From IMG/VR virus record IMGVR_UViG_3300018080_000025, positions 1-55,118 of that record: DNA of 55,118 nucleotides. One strand, written 5' to 3'. This DNA comes from a virus. The position numbers and the translations under genes are program-made. Under the pieces are notes generated by a model, which worked only from the letters and a program-made list of their open reading frames with translations, was not told the origin of the DNA and ran no database searches. This document shows, piece by piece, positions 48,221 through 55,118 of this stretch (positions are counted from its first letter, which is position 1; every line of letters starts with the position of its first letter).

Positions 48221-48709
48221 ATGCCCATTGCAATCGGAAAGCTGATTCTGGAGCTGCTGGCCGGTCAACTGGCTGCGACGGCCGGCACGAAGGTTGTCAC
48301 CCGTTTAGTCGGGCCGGCATTCGCTCGCCAGGCCGCAACGAAAGCGGCGTCAACGGGTGTCGGCAAAGCCCTGAATCGCCTTCTCAGCTCGGCCCGGCAC
48401 GGCGCTGCGCCAACGGCACTCCAGAAGTACATTCCGTCAGCCCGTGGCCTGTTTCAGGGGGCTTTGGGTACTGCCGGGTCGCTTGGGCACATGGGCGCCA
48501 TGATAGGCGGGATGGAACTGGCCCGCGGCGCCCTCGAAGGTGAACAGCACCCCGAAGCAAATATCTGGGATTGGACGGCGCTGCACGGGCTTCCGACAGA
48601 CATGATCGACCAGCGGGCACAGATGCAGGACTACATCGACGAGCGGGCGGTCGCCAAGGCCCTTGAATCCCTGCTCCAGTCACAGCAGCCGGCGAGGAGG
48701 ATCATTTGA
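48221..48709 (+). CDS. Amphipathic/membrane-active internal protein
   Basis: A 162-residue protein with Ala/Gly-rich helices (L-I-L-E-L-L-A-G-Q-L-A-A-T-A-G near the start, then A-L-G-T-A-G-S-L-G-H-M-G-A-M-I-G-G at about 80-96). Such glycine-zipper-like segments are typical of proteins that insert into membranes during DNA ejection. It overlaps the next gene by TGATG. Confidence 0.55.
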   Translation: MPIAIGKLILELLAGQLAATAGTKVVTRLVGPAFARQAATKAASTGVGKALNRLLSSARHGAAPTALQKYIPSARGLFQGALGTAGSLGHMGAMIGGMELARGALEGEQHPEANIWDWTALHGLPTDMIDQRAQMQDYIDERAVAKALESLLQSQQPARRII

Positions 48710-49284
48710 TGGCCCTGAGCATCGGAAAAGATACGCTCTATGGCGTGAATACAGGAAAGACGCCCTGGGACGAAGATGACCAGGCGATATCGGATCTCCT
48801 TGGCGCCCTGGGAACAGTCCAGAATCAGTGGCTTGGGCGAAAAGATCCGACTCGCAAAGAGCCCAAAGAGGCCACCGGGTACGACATCTATCCCAATGCC
48901 GACCCGAACGCGGCGCCGATCGGAATCTGGTATCCCAATCCGAACGCAATGCAGGATGAACAGTCGATCTTCCTTGGGACTGGATACCGTTGGGCCGAGC
49001 CGGCGCAGGCTGGTTCGGCCGGCGGGTACGGCGCGGGCACGGCAGCCACGCCAACGGCGAGTACCGGAGCCGGAGAAGCCGACATCCAGCGGATCGTCGA
49101 ACAAGTGCTGGAAGGCATGGGATACGGCCCTGGCGGCGGGTACGACTACAGCTATTTGGGCGGGACTGATCTGTTCGGCGCCCTGATGCAGATGTTTGCA
49201 CAGAACAACATGCTGGACTGGCTCGGTCTGGCGGGAAATCAGTGGCCCCTGGGCGCCTATTACGGCAACGCCGCTTTGAGGTGA
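48709..49284 (+). CDS. Hypothetical virion-region protein, Gly/Tyr-rich
   Basis: A 191-residue acidic protein with Gly/Tyr-rich stretches (G-G-Y-G-A-G-T, G-P-G-G-G-Y-D-Y-S-Y-L). TGATG overlap sets the ATG at 48709. No family is recognised; composition and position suggest a minor virion component. Confidence 0.55.
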   Translation: MALSIGKDTLYGVNTGKTPWDEDDQAISDLLGALGTVQNQWLGRKDPTRKEPKEATGYDIYPNADPNAAPIGIWYPNPNAMQDEQSIFLGTGYRWAEPAQAGSAGGYGAGTAATPTASTGAGEADIQRIVEQVLEGMGYGPGGGYDYSYLGGTDLFGALMQMFAQNNMLDWLGLAGNQWPLGAYYGNAALR

Positions 49285-49288
49285 CATC

Positions 49289-50266
49289 ATGGCTCAATCC
49301 ATCGAAGAGGTCCTTGCGGCGATCCGGGCACTATCTGGAACGAGCGCCGAGGTCGAGATGCCGGCTCAGCTCATGCGGGCCGCCGGCGAAGCGGCGATCA
49401 TGGATGCCCGGCTGGCCCGCGACCGCGCCCAGGCGATGCAGAGGCTTCAACTGGAGGCCGCCCGCCGGCGCATGCTGGAGGAACAGGCCAAACGCCTCGT
49501 CGGAACCGGCATGAGGGAAGGTCGCCTGAACTCCGTCACACAAGCCATCCTCAATCGCCTGGAGGATAAGGAGTTTGAGCCCGTTTCGGGCAAGGCCAGG
49601 GCGGCGGCACTTCGGCAGCGCCTCGAAGCGGCGGCGGAAACTGCGGCCGTGGCAACCCTGGCCCGCGAACAGCCGAGATGGCGTTCGGCCGGGATCAAGA
49701 TGCCGGAAAACATGCTCGACGAACTGAAGCAGCGCTACCATGAGGGCGGCAACATCGAGCAATGGGCCTCGAACCGCAGAGCCGAAGCGTATCAGCGGCA
49801 GCGGCAGGCCGCCAAGCTCGGAAAGGCGGCCAGACGCCTGGAAACACGGTATGGGGCGACTCCCATGGAAGCGGCCGGGATGGCCAAGCAGGTCGAGGCG
49901 GGCGAGCCGATGGGCTCCGCCTTCCAGCGCGTGCTCAAGGGCGTGGAAGAACGCAAGGCGGGCGAGGCGGCAGCCAAATCGGCCGCTTCTCGATCCAAGC
50001 TGAAATGGGGCGGTATCGGAGGCGTGGCGCTGGCCGCCCTGCTTCTGCCGAAAATCCTCGGCGGCAAAAAACAGGAAACCGCGGTTCCGCCGGAATACCA
50101 GATGATGATGCTCCAGCAGATGATGGGACGCGGCACGAAACCACAGGACGCATCCATCGGAACCGGCCGGGAGCTTCTGAATATGAGCCGGGCGCTGGGC
50201 ATCATCAAGATGCTCCAGGACCTCCAGCAGACCCAGGCTCAGCCTGATGTGCGGAGAATGATCTAG
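49289..50266 (+). CDS. Helical internal virion protein with membrane segment
   Basis: A 325-residue protein. It is Ala/Arg/Glu-rich and strongly helical, with a short hydrophobic segment near residues 245-260 (W-G-G-I-G-G-V-A-L-A-A-L-L-L-P). GAGGTG precedes the ATG. It lies directly before the 983-residue protein, like the pairs of large core proteins in T7-like phages. Confidence 0.6.
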   Translation: MAQSIEEVLAAIRALSGTSAEVEMPAQLMRAAGEAAIMDARLARDRAQAMQRLQLEAARRRMLEEQAKRLVGTGMREGRLNSVTQAILNRLEDKEFEPVSGKARAAALRQRLEAAAETAAVATLAREQPRWRSAGIKMPENMLDELKQRYHEGGNIEQWASNRRAEAYQRQRQAAKLGKAARRLETRYGATPMEAAGMAKQVEAGEPMGSAFQRVLKGVEERKAGEAAAKSAASRSKLKWGGIGGVALAALLLPKILGGKKQETAVPPEYQMMMLQQMMGRGTKPQDASIGTGRELLNMSRALGIIKMLQDLQQTQAQPDVRRMI

Positions 50267-53218
50267 GTGCCAACGCTCGAACAACAGTTTCACGATTCCA
50301 TGGCAGCCATCGGGACGGCCGATGTGGACCTGCTCTCGAAGGTGCTGACCGATCCAGCCGCGGTCACGGTCGAGGAACAAAGCTCGGCTGCCGACAAACT
50401 CGGCCTGAAGAATCCGTTCGCCCGCTTCGTGGTCAACACCGTAACCGATCCGGTTGTCTGGATCGCGATGCTGATGGACAAGAGATTCCCGCCGATCACT
50501 TGGCTGCGCGGACAGATCCCCAAGCGATTCGTTGCTGATGCGAACGAATGGACCGGTGTTGGCTTTTTCACACGCCCGGTCGAGACGTATTTCCGCGGCA
50601 CGCCGATTCCTCGCCTGGTCGCGATCCAACAGATGCGGGAGGCCAAGGTTCGGGAAATCGGAAGCAAGATGCTGGAGGTCATGCGCCGGCCGAAATGGGC
50701 GGAAGAGATGCCGATCGTTTCGATGCTCATGGAGGGCGAGATGGTCGCCGGAGCCACACCGGAGCTTCACGTCGTGGCCAAACAGCTCCGGGGCAATATG
50801 GATGACATCTGGAATCTGCTCAAAAACACGCGGAAGATCCGGGGCGGGTTTGATGGGACCGAAATCACGGAAGCGCGGCTCGAACCCTGGGGCCGGCAGG
50901 AAGCACCGAAATATCTGCGGGACTACCTTCCCCATATCCCGCTCCTGGGCGACGAAAGCATTGTCCGCATGGACCCAGAGGAAGCCATCGGGCGCATGGG
51001 TCTCGGGCGGGTTCGCCAAGTGCTTGAAGCGGCCGGCGAGAATCCCGGCCACGTCTGGACTGTGGACGCCGCTAATCGCCTGTCCAGTAACTATGCCCGA
51101 TACCAGAGCTTCCTCAACCGAACGCAAGGGCAAATCTTCAACCAGCACCTCTTCCGTCGGCAGCGGTTCGGTATTCCATTGCATTCGCTCCAGGGCCAGG
51201 AACTCTGGATCACGGATCTCAATGTCGCCCTCCAGAAGTACGTCCAGTCGGCGGCCCGCACCTATGCCTTGAACACGCCGTTGACCGCCCACGAGCGGGC
51301 ACTGGCCACTGTCTACCGCCCCGACGGTCCGCCCATTGTGCCGACGGATGAGCCGATCATCGTGCAGGTGATGAACCAAGGGCTCCGGGCGATTGGCGGA
51401 AAGGTCTCAGAACGGCCCGTAGCCGGCACGAACATCATCGAGCGGCGATTGGTCCCGAACAGCGCGAACCCCTTCGGGCTGACCGCCCTGCGCAACCTCG
51501 TCCGCAACATGCGGGGCGATATGGATACCGGCGAAATCCTCGTCAACAACCTCTTTTCGGCGGTCGGCGCGAAGTTTGACGCTGCCACCGCGAACGTGCG
51601 CGGACGGGACAAGGCAGCGGTCGATTACGCCCTGAACACGATGCGGCGGGATCGGCAGTGGCGAAGCATCATCAACGGCACGACGAGTTACTTCTATGCC
51701 TCGACACTCGGGCTCAATCCATGGTCGGCAATCCAGAACGTGCTCCAGCCGGCTTTGACAACCGCGCCGGCCCTCGGGGTCGGGCCGACGCTGGCCGGCG
51801 CCAGGGAGATGCTGAGCCGGATGCCGCGGTATAGCCGGGAAGTCGGAAACCAATATCGCCTCCTGTCGGGATCCGCCATCGGCGAGCGCTTGACCCGCCC
51901 GGAGCGATTCTTTCACAATATGAACGAGGCCGCCCAGCGGGCCTTCAACACGACATTCCCCGAACTCGCGGAGTCGGGCCTGAAACTCGATCCCCGGCTG
52001 TTTGACATCAACCCGAATACCACGATGGCATGGGGACCACGGGCAACCCGGGGATTCCGGAGCTATGACGACTTCGCCCGGTGGTTGCTCCAGCCGTTCA
52101 CGCACGCCGAGTTGGCCAACCAAGCCACGACTTTCTTCGCCAGCCGCCATGCCCTCAAGAATGCCATGCGCCGGGGCGAGTACCAGGTCCCGCTCAGCGT
52201 CGAGGGCAGACCCCTTGTCGGCCAAGAGCTTGAGGAATGGCTAAACTTTGAATCGAGCCGCATCGTCAATGCGACGCAATTCCGGCCTGGCCCGGGCGCC
52301 CGGTCGAGTTTCCAGAGCGTACTACCCGCGCCCTTGCGGATGTTCACGAGTTTCCCGACCCGGGCCCTGTCATTCATGGCCGAAAGCACTGTTCGTGGCG
52401 CCATGACGCAGGAACAACTTGCCGGCGCAAACATCCTCGAGCGCATGACGGGCGGCCGGAACTGGGGCACCGTGGCCCGGATGATCCTATACGGGAAACT
52501 ATTGACCAATGGGGCCAAGGAGGCTCTCGGGCTGGATCTCGGCCATGCGGTCGGTTTGACCGCTCCTTTCACATTCACGCCGCAGGGACAGTACCTTTCG
52601 CCCCTTCCGGTCAGCCCCGTCGCCGGGGCGGTCATCGGAAGCATCTCCGCCGCCGCCAGCCGCGATATCAAGACGATGAAGCCCATGTACCTGCCCGGCG
52701 TCGGGGCGATTCCCATCCCGAAGACGTTGCTGCCCGGAGGTGTCGCCATCACGCGGGCAGTGAAGGCGGTCCAACAGTGGCGGCCGGATGTGGGCGGCTT
52801 CGTCGATGACGACGAACGCCTCATGTACCGGGGCAACTCGACCGACCTGATTCTCGCCATGCTCGGGATCCCGACGGAGAAATCCAGGAGGACCCGCGAA
52901 TACATGGAGCGCATCCATGACGTTCGGATGCGGGTCCGCGATTTTCGCCGCCGCTATGCGCAGGCATACACGAATTTGGACTTCGAGACGATGGGCTCGC
53001 TCAGGTCGAAATGGAAAGAGTCGTTCCCGGATTGGCCGGCGCTGAGCGTTTCTCCACAGGATGTCAGGCGATACCAGCGTGCTGGAAGAATCCCCATGAT
53101 CCAGCGTATGCTGAAAACGATGGGCGACTCAGGTCGTTATCTGGAAAGCGAAATCTATGAGGCCGATCCGGAGATTCTGGCCCCCCAGATGCCGGTCGGG
53201 TTTTTGCAGGCAGGGTAA
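50267..53218 (+). CDS. Large internal (ejection) virion protein
   Basis: A 983-residue protein, the longest in the genome. It begins at GTG 50267, with GGAG about ten bases upstream. It is mainly helical with scattered hydrophobic segments (for example near V-G-L-T-A-P-F-T-F-T and V-A-G-A-V-I-G-S-I). The size and late-operon place match the large core proteins that enter the host envelope with the DNA. No lysozyme or transglycosylase motif is recognisable. Confidence 0.65.
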   Translation: MPTLEQQFHDSMAAIGTADVDLLSKVLTDPAAVTVEEQSSAADKLGLKNPFARFVVNTVTDPVVWIAMLMDKRFPPITWLRGQIPKRFVADANEWTGVGFFTRPVETYFRGTPIPRLVAIQQMREAKVREIGSKMLEVMRRPKWAEEMPIVSMLMEGEMVAGATPELHVVAKQLRGNMDDIWNLLKNTRKIRGGFDGTEITEARLEPWGRQEAPKYLRDYLPHIPLLGDESIVRMDPEEAIGRMGLGRVRQVLEAAGENPGHVWTVDAANRLSSNYARYQSFLNRTQGQIFNQHLFRRQRFGIPLHSLQGQELWITDLNVALQKYVQSAARTYALNTPLTAHERALATVYRPDGPPIVPTDEPIIVQVMNQGLRAIGGKVSERPVAGTNIIERRLVPNSANPFGLTALRNLVRNMRGDMDTGEILVNNLFSAVGAKFDAATANVRGRDKAAVDYALNTMRRDRQWRSIINGTTSYFYASTLGLNPWSAIQNVLQPALTTAPALGVGPTLAGAREMLSRMPRYSREVGNQYRLLSGSAIGERLTRPERFFHNMNEAAQRAFNTTFPELAESGLKLDPRLFDINPNTTMAWGPRATRGFRSYDDFARWLLQPFTHAELANQATTFFASRHALKNAMRRGEYQVPLSVEGRPLVGQELEEWLNFESSRIVNATQFRPGPGARSSFQSVLPAPLRMFTSFPTRALSFMAESTVRGAMTQEQLAGANILERMTGGRNWGTVARMILYGKLLTNGAKEALGLDLGHAVGLTAPFTFTPQGQYLSPLPVSPVAGAVIGSISAAASRDIKTMKPMYLPGVGAIPIPKTLLPGGVAITRAVKAVQQWRPDVGGFVDDDERLMYRGNSTDLILAMLGIPTEKSRRTREYMERIHDVRMRVRDFRRRYAQAYTNLDFETMGSLRSKWKESFPDWPALSVSPQDVRRYQRAGRIPMIQRMLKTMGDSGRYLESEIYEADPEILAPQMPVGFLQAG

Positions 53219-53221
53219 AGC

Positions 53222-53521
53222 ATGACGCGCCAGATCATTCAATTGCGGGAGCACCAGCCGGTCGTGCTGGAGACGCCGGAGGGCATGGTTCTGGTCCGCC
53301 TGGATCGGCGCCGGCGTATCGTCATGGAATTGCCCGGCAAGATGCAGGCACACCGGAGCATGGAGCGGGCCATCAAGAGCGCCCGATTTGTGGATGAGGG
53401 TGGTTGCCCGACTTACGAAGTTCTCGTTCCGACGACGGACGACCAAGGCAGATTACAGGGCGTCGAGACCCCGACGCCGCTGACGGTCACTGGCGAAGGA
53501 GACAGCGGACATGGCGACTGA
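53222..53521 (+). CDS. Hypothetical protein, 99 residues
   Basis: A beta-rich, basic protein (Q-P-V-V-L-E-T-P-E-G-M-V-L-V-R-L-D-R-R-R) with a helical middle. It overlaps the next gene by 11 bases. It sits between the large ejection protein and the tail-tip genes. Confidence 0.6.
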   Translation: MTRQIIQLREHQPVVLETPEGMVLVRLDRRRRIVMELPGKMQAHRSMERAIKSARFVDEGGCPTYEVLVPTTDDQGRLQGVETPTPLTVTGEGDSGHGD

Positions 53522-53852
53522 CATCAGCCAAAGCAGCGAAGCCGCGATCATCGAGGCTGACACCACACAGGATTCGGTCACGCTGCACAAGGATCGGACC
53601 TACACGATTGTTCATACGGGACTGAACGCCAGTGGCGGGGCCGACGCCAACACGATCTGGTTCGCCCAGGGCGACGTGACGGCAAGTTGGGCGGTCGGGA
53701 CAGATAAACTGCCGGTGCAGGACGGACAAAGTGTCGTCGTCGGCCCTGCGTTGGCGACTCTCAACTTCAAGACGGCAGCCGGTTCGCCGGTTTTCAGCAT
53801 CATTCCTGGCGTCTATGAGCGCGGGGCCGGCTACGGGACGCGCGAACCGTAA
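53511..53852 (+). CDS. Small beta-rich tail-region protein
   Basis: A 113-residue protein of alternating strands (T-Y-T-I-V-H-T-G-L, T-I-W-F-A-Q-G-D-V-T, L-N-F-K-T-A-A-G-S-P-V-F). AAGGAG is upstream. Size and fold type suit a tail-tip or fibre adaptor. No family is recognised. Confidence 0.55.
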   Translation: MATDISQSSEAAIIEADTTQDSVTLHKDRTYTIVHTGLNASGGADANTIWFAQGDVTASWAVGTDKLPVQDGQSVVVGPALATLNFKTAAGSPVFSIIPGVYERGAGYGTREP

Positions 53853-53863
53853 GGAGCTACACC

Positions 53864-55084
53864 ATGGGTATCTTGCGCTCAAGTGAAATCGTAGACCGGA
53901 TTCCCGTGAATCCCGGGGACCGCTTGATCAGTATGCCCGCGTCGTCCAAGGGGAACACGGTGGCAGTGTCGAGCTATGACACCGGCGATGTGGGCCAGCT
54001 CTTTTCGCGGAATGGTGTGCGCACATTTCTCTTTGGTGGCCACACGCAACGCCTGAGGGCGTCCGGTTCGATCACCTCAATCACGATCTGGACGAACACG
54101 CTGACAAACATCACCTCGGTTGTCCTGCGTGTAATGAGGCGGAACACGGTAGATGATAATTGGGATCAGGTCCCAGTTGATTCAGCGAACATCCTCGGCT
54201 CGTTGACCGGTGGCGGCGCATGGGACACGATCCCCGTCGGCACGCTTTGGCCAGGCGGGAGTCCGGCTTGCCGGGCGGGGGATTGCATCGCGGTTGCCAT
54301 CACAGCCACCGACGCGGACGCCTGGATGAACTGCGCGCAGAATCTCGACGCCGAAGACCGCGACGTCCTGTACCACAACGGCGATATTGCCGGGGCCGAC
54401 CAGACATTCGGACTCCAAATGGGGACAGGAGGGTATAGCGCCTATTGCTACGTGAACATGGATTCTCCGATCCTGATGTTCGGAGGCGACAGTTTTATGG
54501 CCGGGGCGGCGGACTGCACCAGCCCGATCGAGGCGCTGGGGGACGGGCTGGACTGGAAGGATGTGGAGTTCGATGTGCCGACGTCGTATCACCTATCGCA
54601 GATTGATTCGACACTGTTCGGCAGTTACATGAACCACGCCGTTCGCGGTTCCACATCGACGACCTGGGCCAATGCGGCGAATTTCGCAACTTACGTCAGT
54701 GACTACACGCCCCGGGCTTGTGTGTTCTCGCTCGGCTACAACGATGTCATGGATAGTGCCTCATGGGCCACGTTCATCGGTAACATCGCGACGATCGTTC
54801 AGCGCTGTGCTCTGAATGAAATCGTGCCGATCTTCATAACCATCCTCCAGGCCCAATCGGGCACGGCCGCCCAACAGGCGACCATCGCCGAATGGAACCG
54901 TGGCCTGACAAGGTGGTGCGCCGAGCGCGGAATCCTGTGCCTGGACGCCTATTCAATCCTGGCACTCCAGGGCGCACCGGCAGGAAGAAACACGACGCTG
55001 TTCGGAAGTGAAACACATCCCAACAGCGCTGGTTACAAAGCCATCGCGACGGCGCTGGCAACACGAATCCAATCGCTGCAATGA
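53864..55084 (+). CDS. Tail protein with SGNH hydrolase (esterase) domain
   Basis: A 406-residue protein with AAGGAG before the ATG. Residues about 1-200 are a beta-rich virion-type domain. From about 200 comes an SGNH/GDSL fold: M-F-G-G-D-S-F (Ser210 nucleophile), R-G-S-T, G-Y-N-D (Asn293) and E-T-H-P-N-S-A-G-Y (His385). The usual Asp three residues before His is Ser382, with Glu383 next to it. Such domains in tail proteins deacetylate host surface sugars. The gene's end is repeated at the left edge of the window. Confidence 0.8.
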   Translation: MGILRSSEIVDRIPVNPGDRLISMPASSKGNTVAVSSYDTGDVGQLFSRNGVRTFLFGGHTQRLRASGSITSITIWTNTLTNITSVVLRVMRRNTVDDNWDQVPVDSANILGSLTGGGAWDTIPVGTLWPGGSPACRAGDCIAVAITATDADAWMNCAQNLDAEDRDVLYHNGDIAGADQTFGLQMGTGGYSAYCYVNMDSPILMFGGDSFMAGAADCTSPIEALGDGLDWKDVEFDVPTSYHLSQIDSTLFGSYMNHAVRGSTSTTWANAANFATYVSDYTPRACVFSLGYNDVMDSASWATFIGNIATIVQRCALNEIVPIFITILQAQSGTAAQQATIAEWNRGLTRWCAERGILCLDAYSILALQGAPAGRNTTLFGSETHPNSAGYKAIATALATRIQSLQ

Positions 55085-55118
55085 GGTGTTTGTATGTACC
55101 GCTCGGCAGCCCTCATTC
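54996..55118. repeat. Terminal direct repeat, right copy
   Basis: This copy is identical to positions 1-123. It contains the end of the SGNH gene and, from 55094, the first codons of the holin-like gene whose full copy is at 99-368. Joining the two ends gives a continuous late operon across the contig boundary. Confidence 0.95.

Noticed and set aside
49331-51379. Long leftward open frame of 682 codons, and similar ones at 38-1600 and 30086-31483
   Set aside because: They lie antisense to well-supported rightward genes, lack ribosome sites, and are long only because of the GC-rich codon pattern of the true genes.

Overview
The window is the complete genome of a temperate, tailed dsDNA bacteriophage, most likely podovirus-like (short tail), recovered as one contig. 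The first 123 bases are repeated exactly as the last 123 (1-123 = 54996-55118), and the tail gene that ends at 55084 also ends at 89. The molecule therefore closes into a circle of about 54,995 bp. The DNA is GC-rich, genes are packed with ATGA/TGATG overlaps, and many starts have GGAGG-type ribosome binding sites. This points to a high-GC bacterial host. The attP core matches the 3' half of a tRNA-Val(UAC) gene, and a site matching the bacterial parS consensus is present. The sequence does not fix the host phylum.

Layout. (1) 99-1285 finishes the late operon that wraps around the circle, with a holin-like membrane protein, a lipoprotein and small membrane proteins; no endolysin is recognisable anywhere. 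(2) 1286-3065 holds a possible small RNA, a leftward secreted-protein gene, and two divergent ribbon-helix-helix regulators that look like a lysogeny switch. (3) 3066-17575 is a rightward early operon of more than 30 small genes. It includes a YqaJ-type exonuclease, a candidate annealing protein, a helix-turn-helix replication protein with internal iterons, a RuvC-like resolvase, a deoxyribosyltransferase-like protein, a pentapeptide-repeat protein, an ASCH-like protein and three related tandem paralogues. A roughly 1-kb hairpin-rich stretch without convincing genes (4920-5939) precedes the exonuclease. (4) 26149 down to 17572 is a leftward operon: MoxR AAA+ ATPase, an unknown partner, a HExxH/VWA protein, a clamp-loader-like ATPase, small proteins, then a serine recombinase and a tyrosine integrase with attP between them. 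The two early operons converge and overlap by 4 bp at 17572-17575. (5) 26150-27478 is a gene-free divergent control region with several perfect palindromes and the parS-like site. (6) 27479-55084 is the rightward late operon: Cys-rich small proteins, terminase, portal, scaffold, GroES-like co-chaperonin, major capsid protein, head and tail-hub proteins, a set of large internal (ejection) proteins, and an SGNH-hydrolase tail protein.

How it fits together. Replication probably starts at the iterons inside the initiator gene and relies on host polymerase, because no polymerase, primase or helicase is seen. Recombination is supplied by the YqaJ exonuclease, its annealing partner and the RuvC-like resolvase. 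Integration occurs in a tRNA-Val gene. The most unusual points are a virion protein carrying a self-cleaving-type Hint domain followed by a kinase-fold tail, the parS-like site without par genes, the MoxR/VWA triad, the capsid-linked GroES homologue, and the long structured non-coding stretch.
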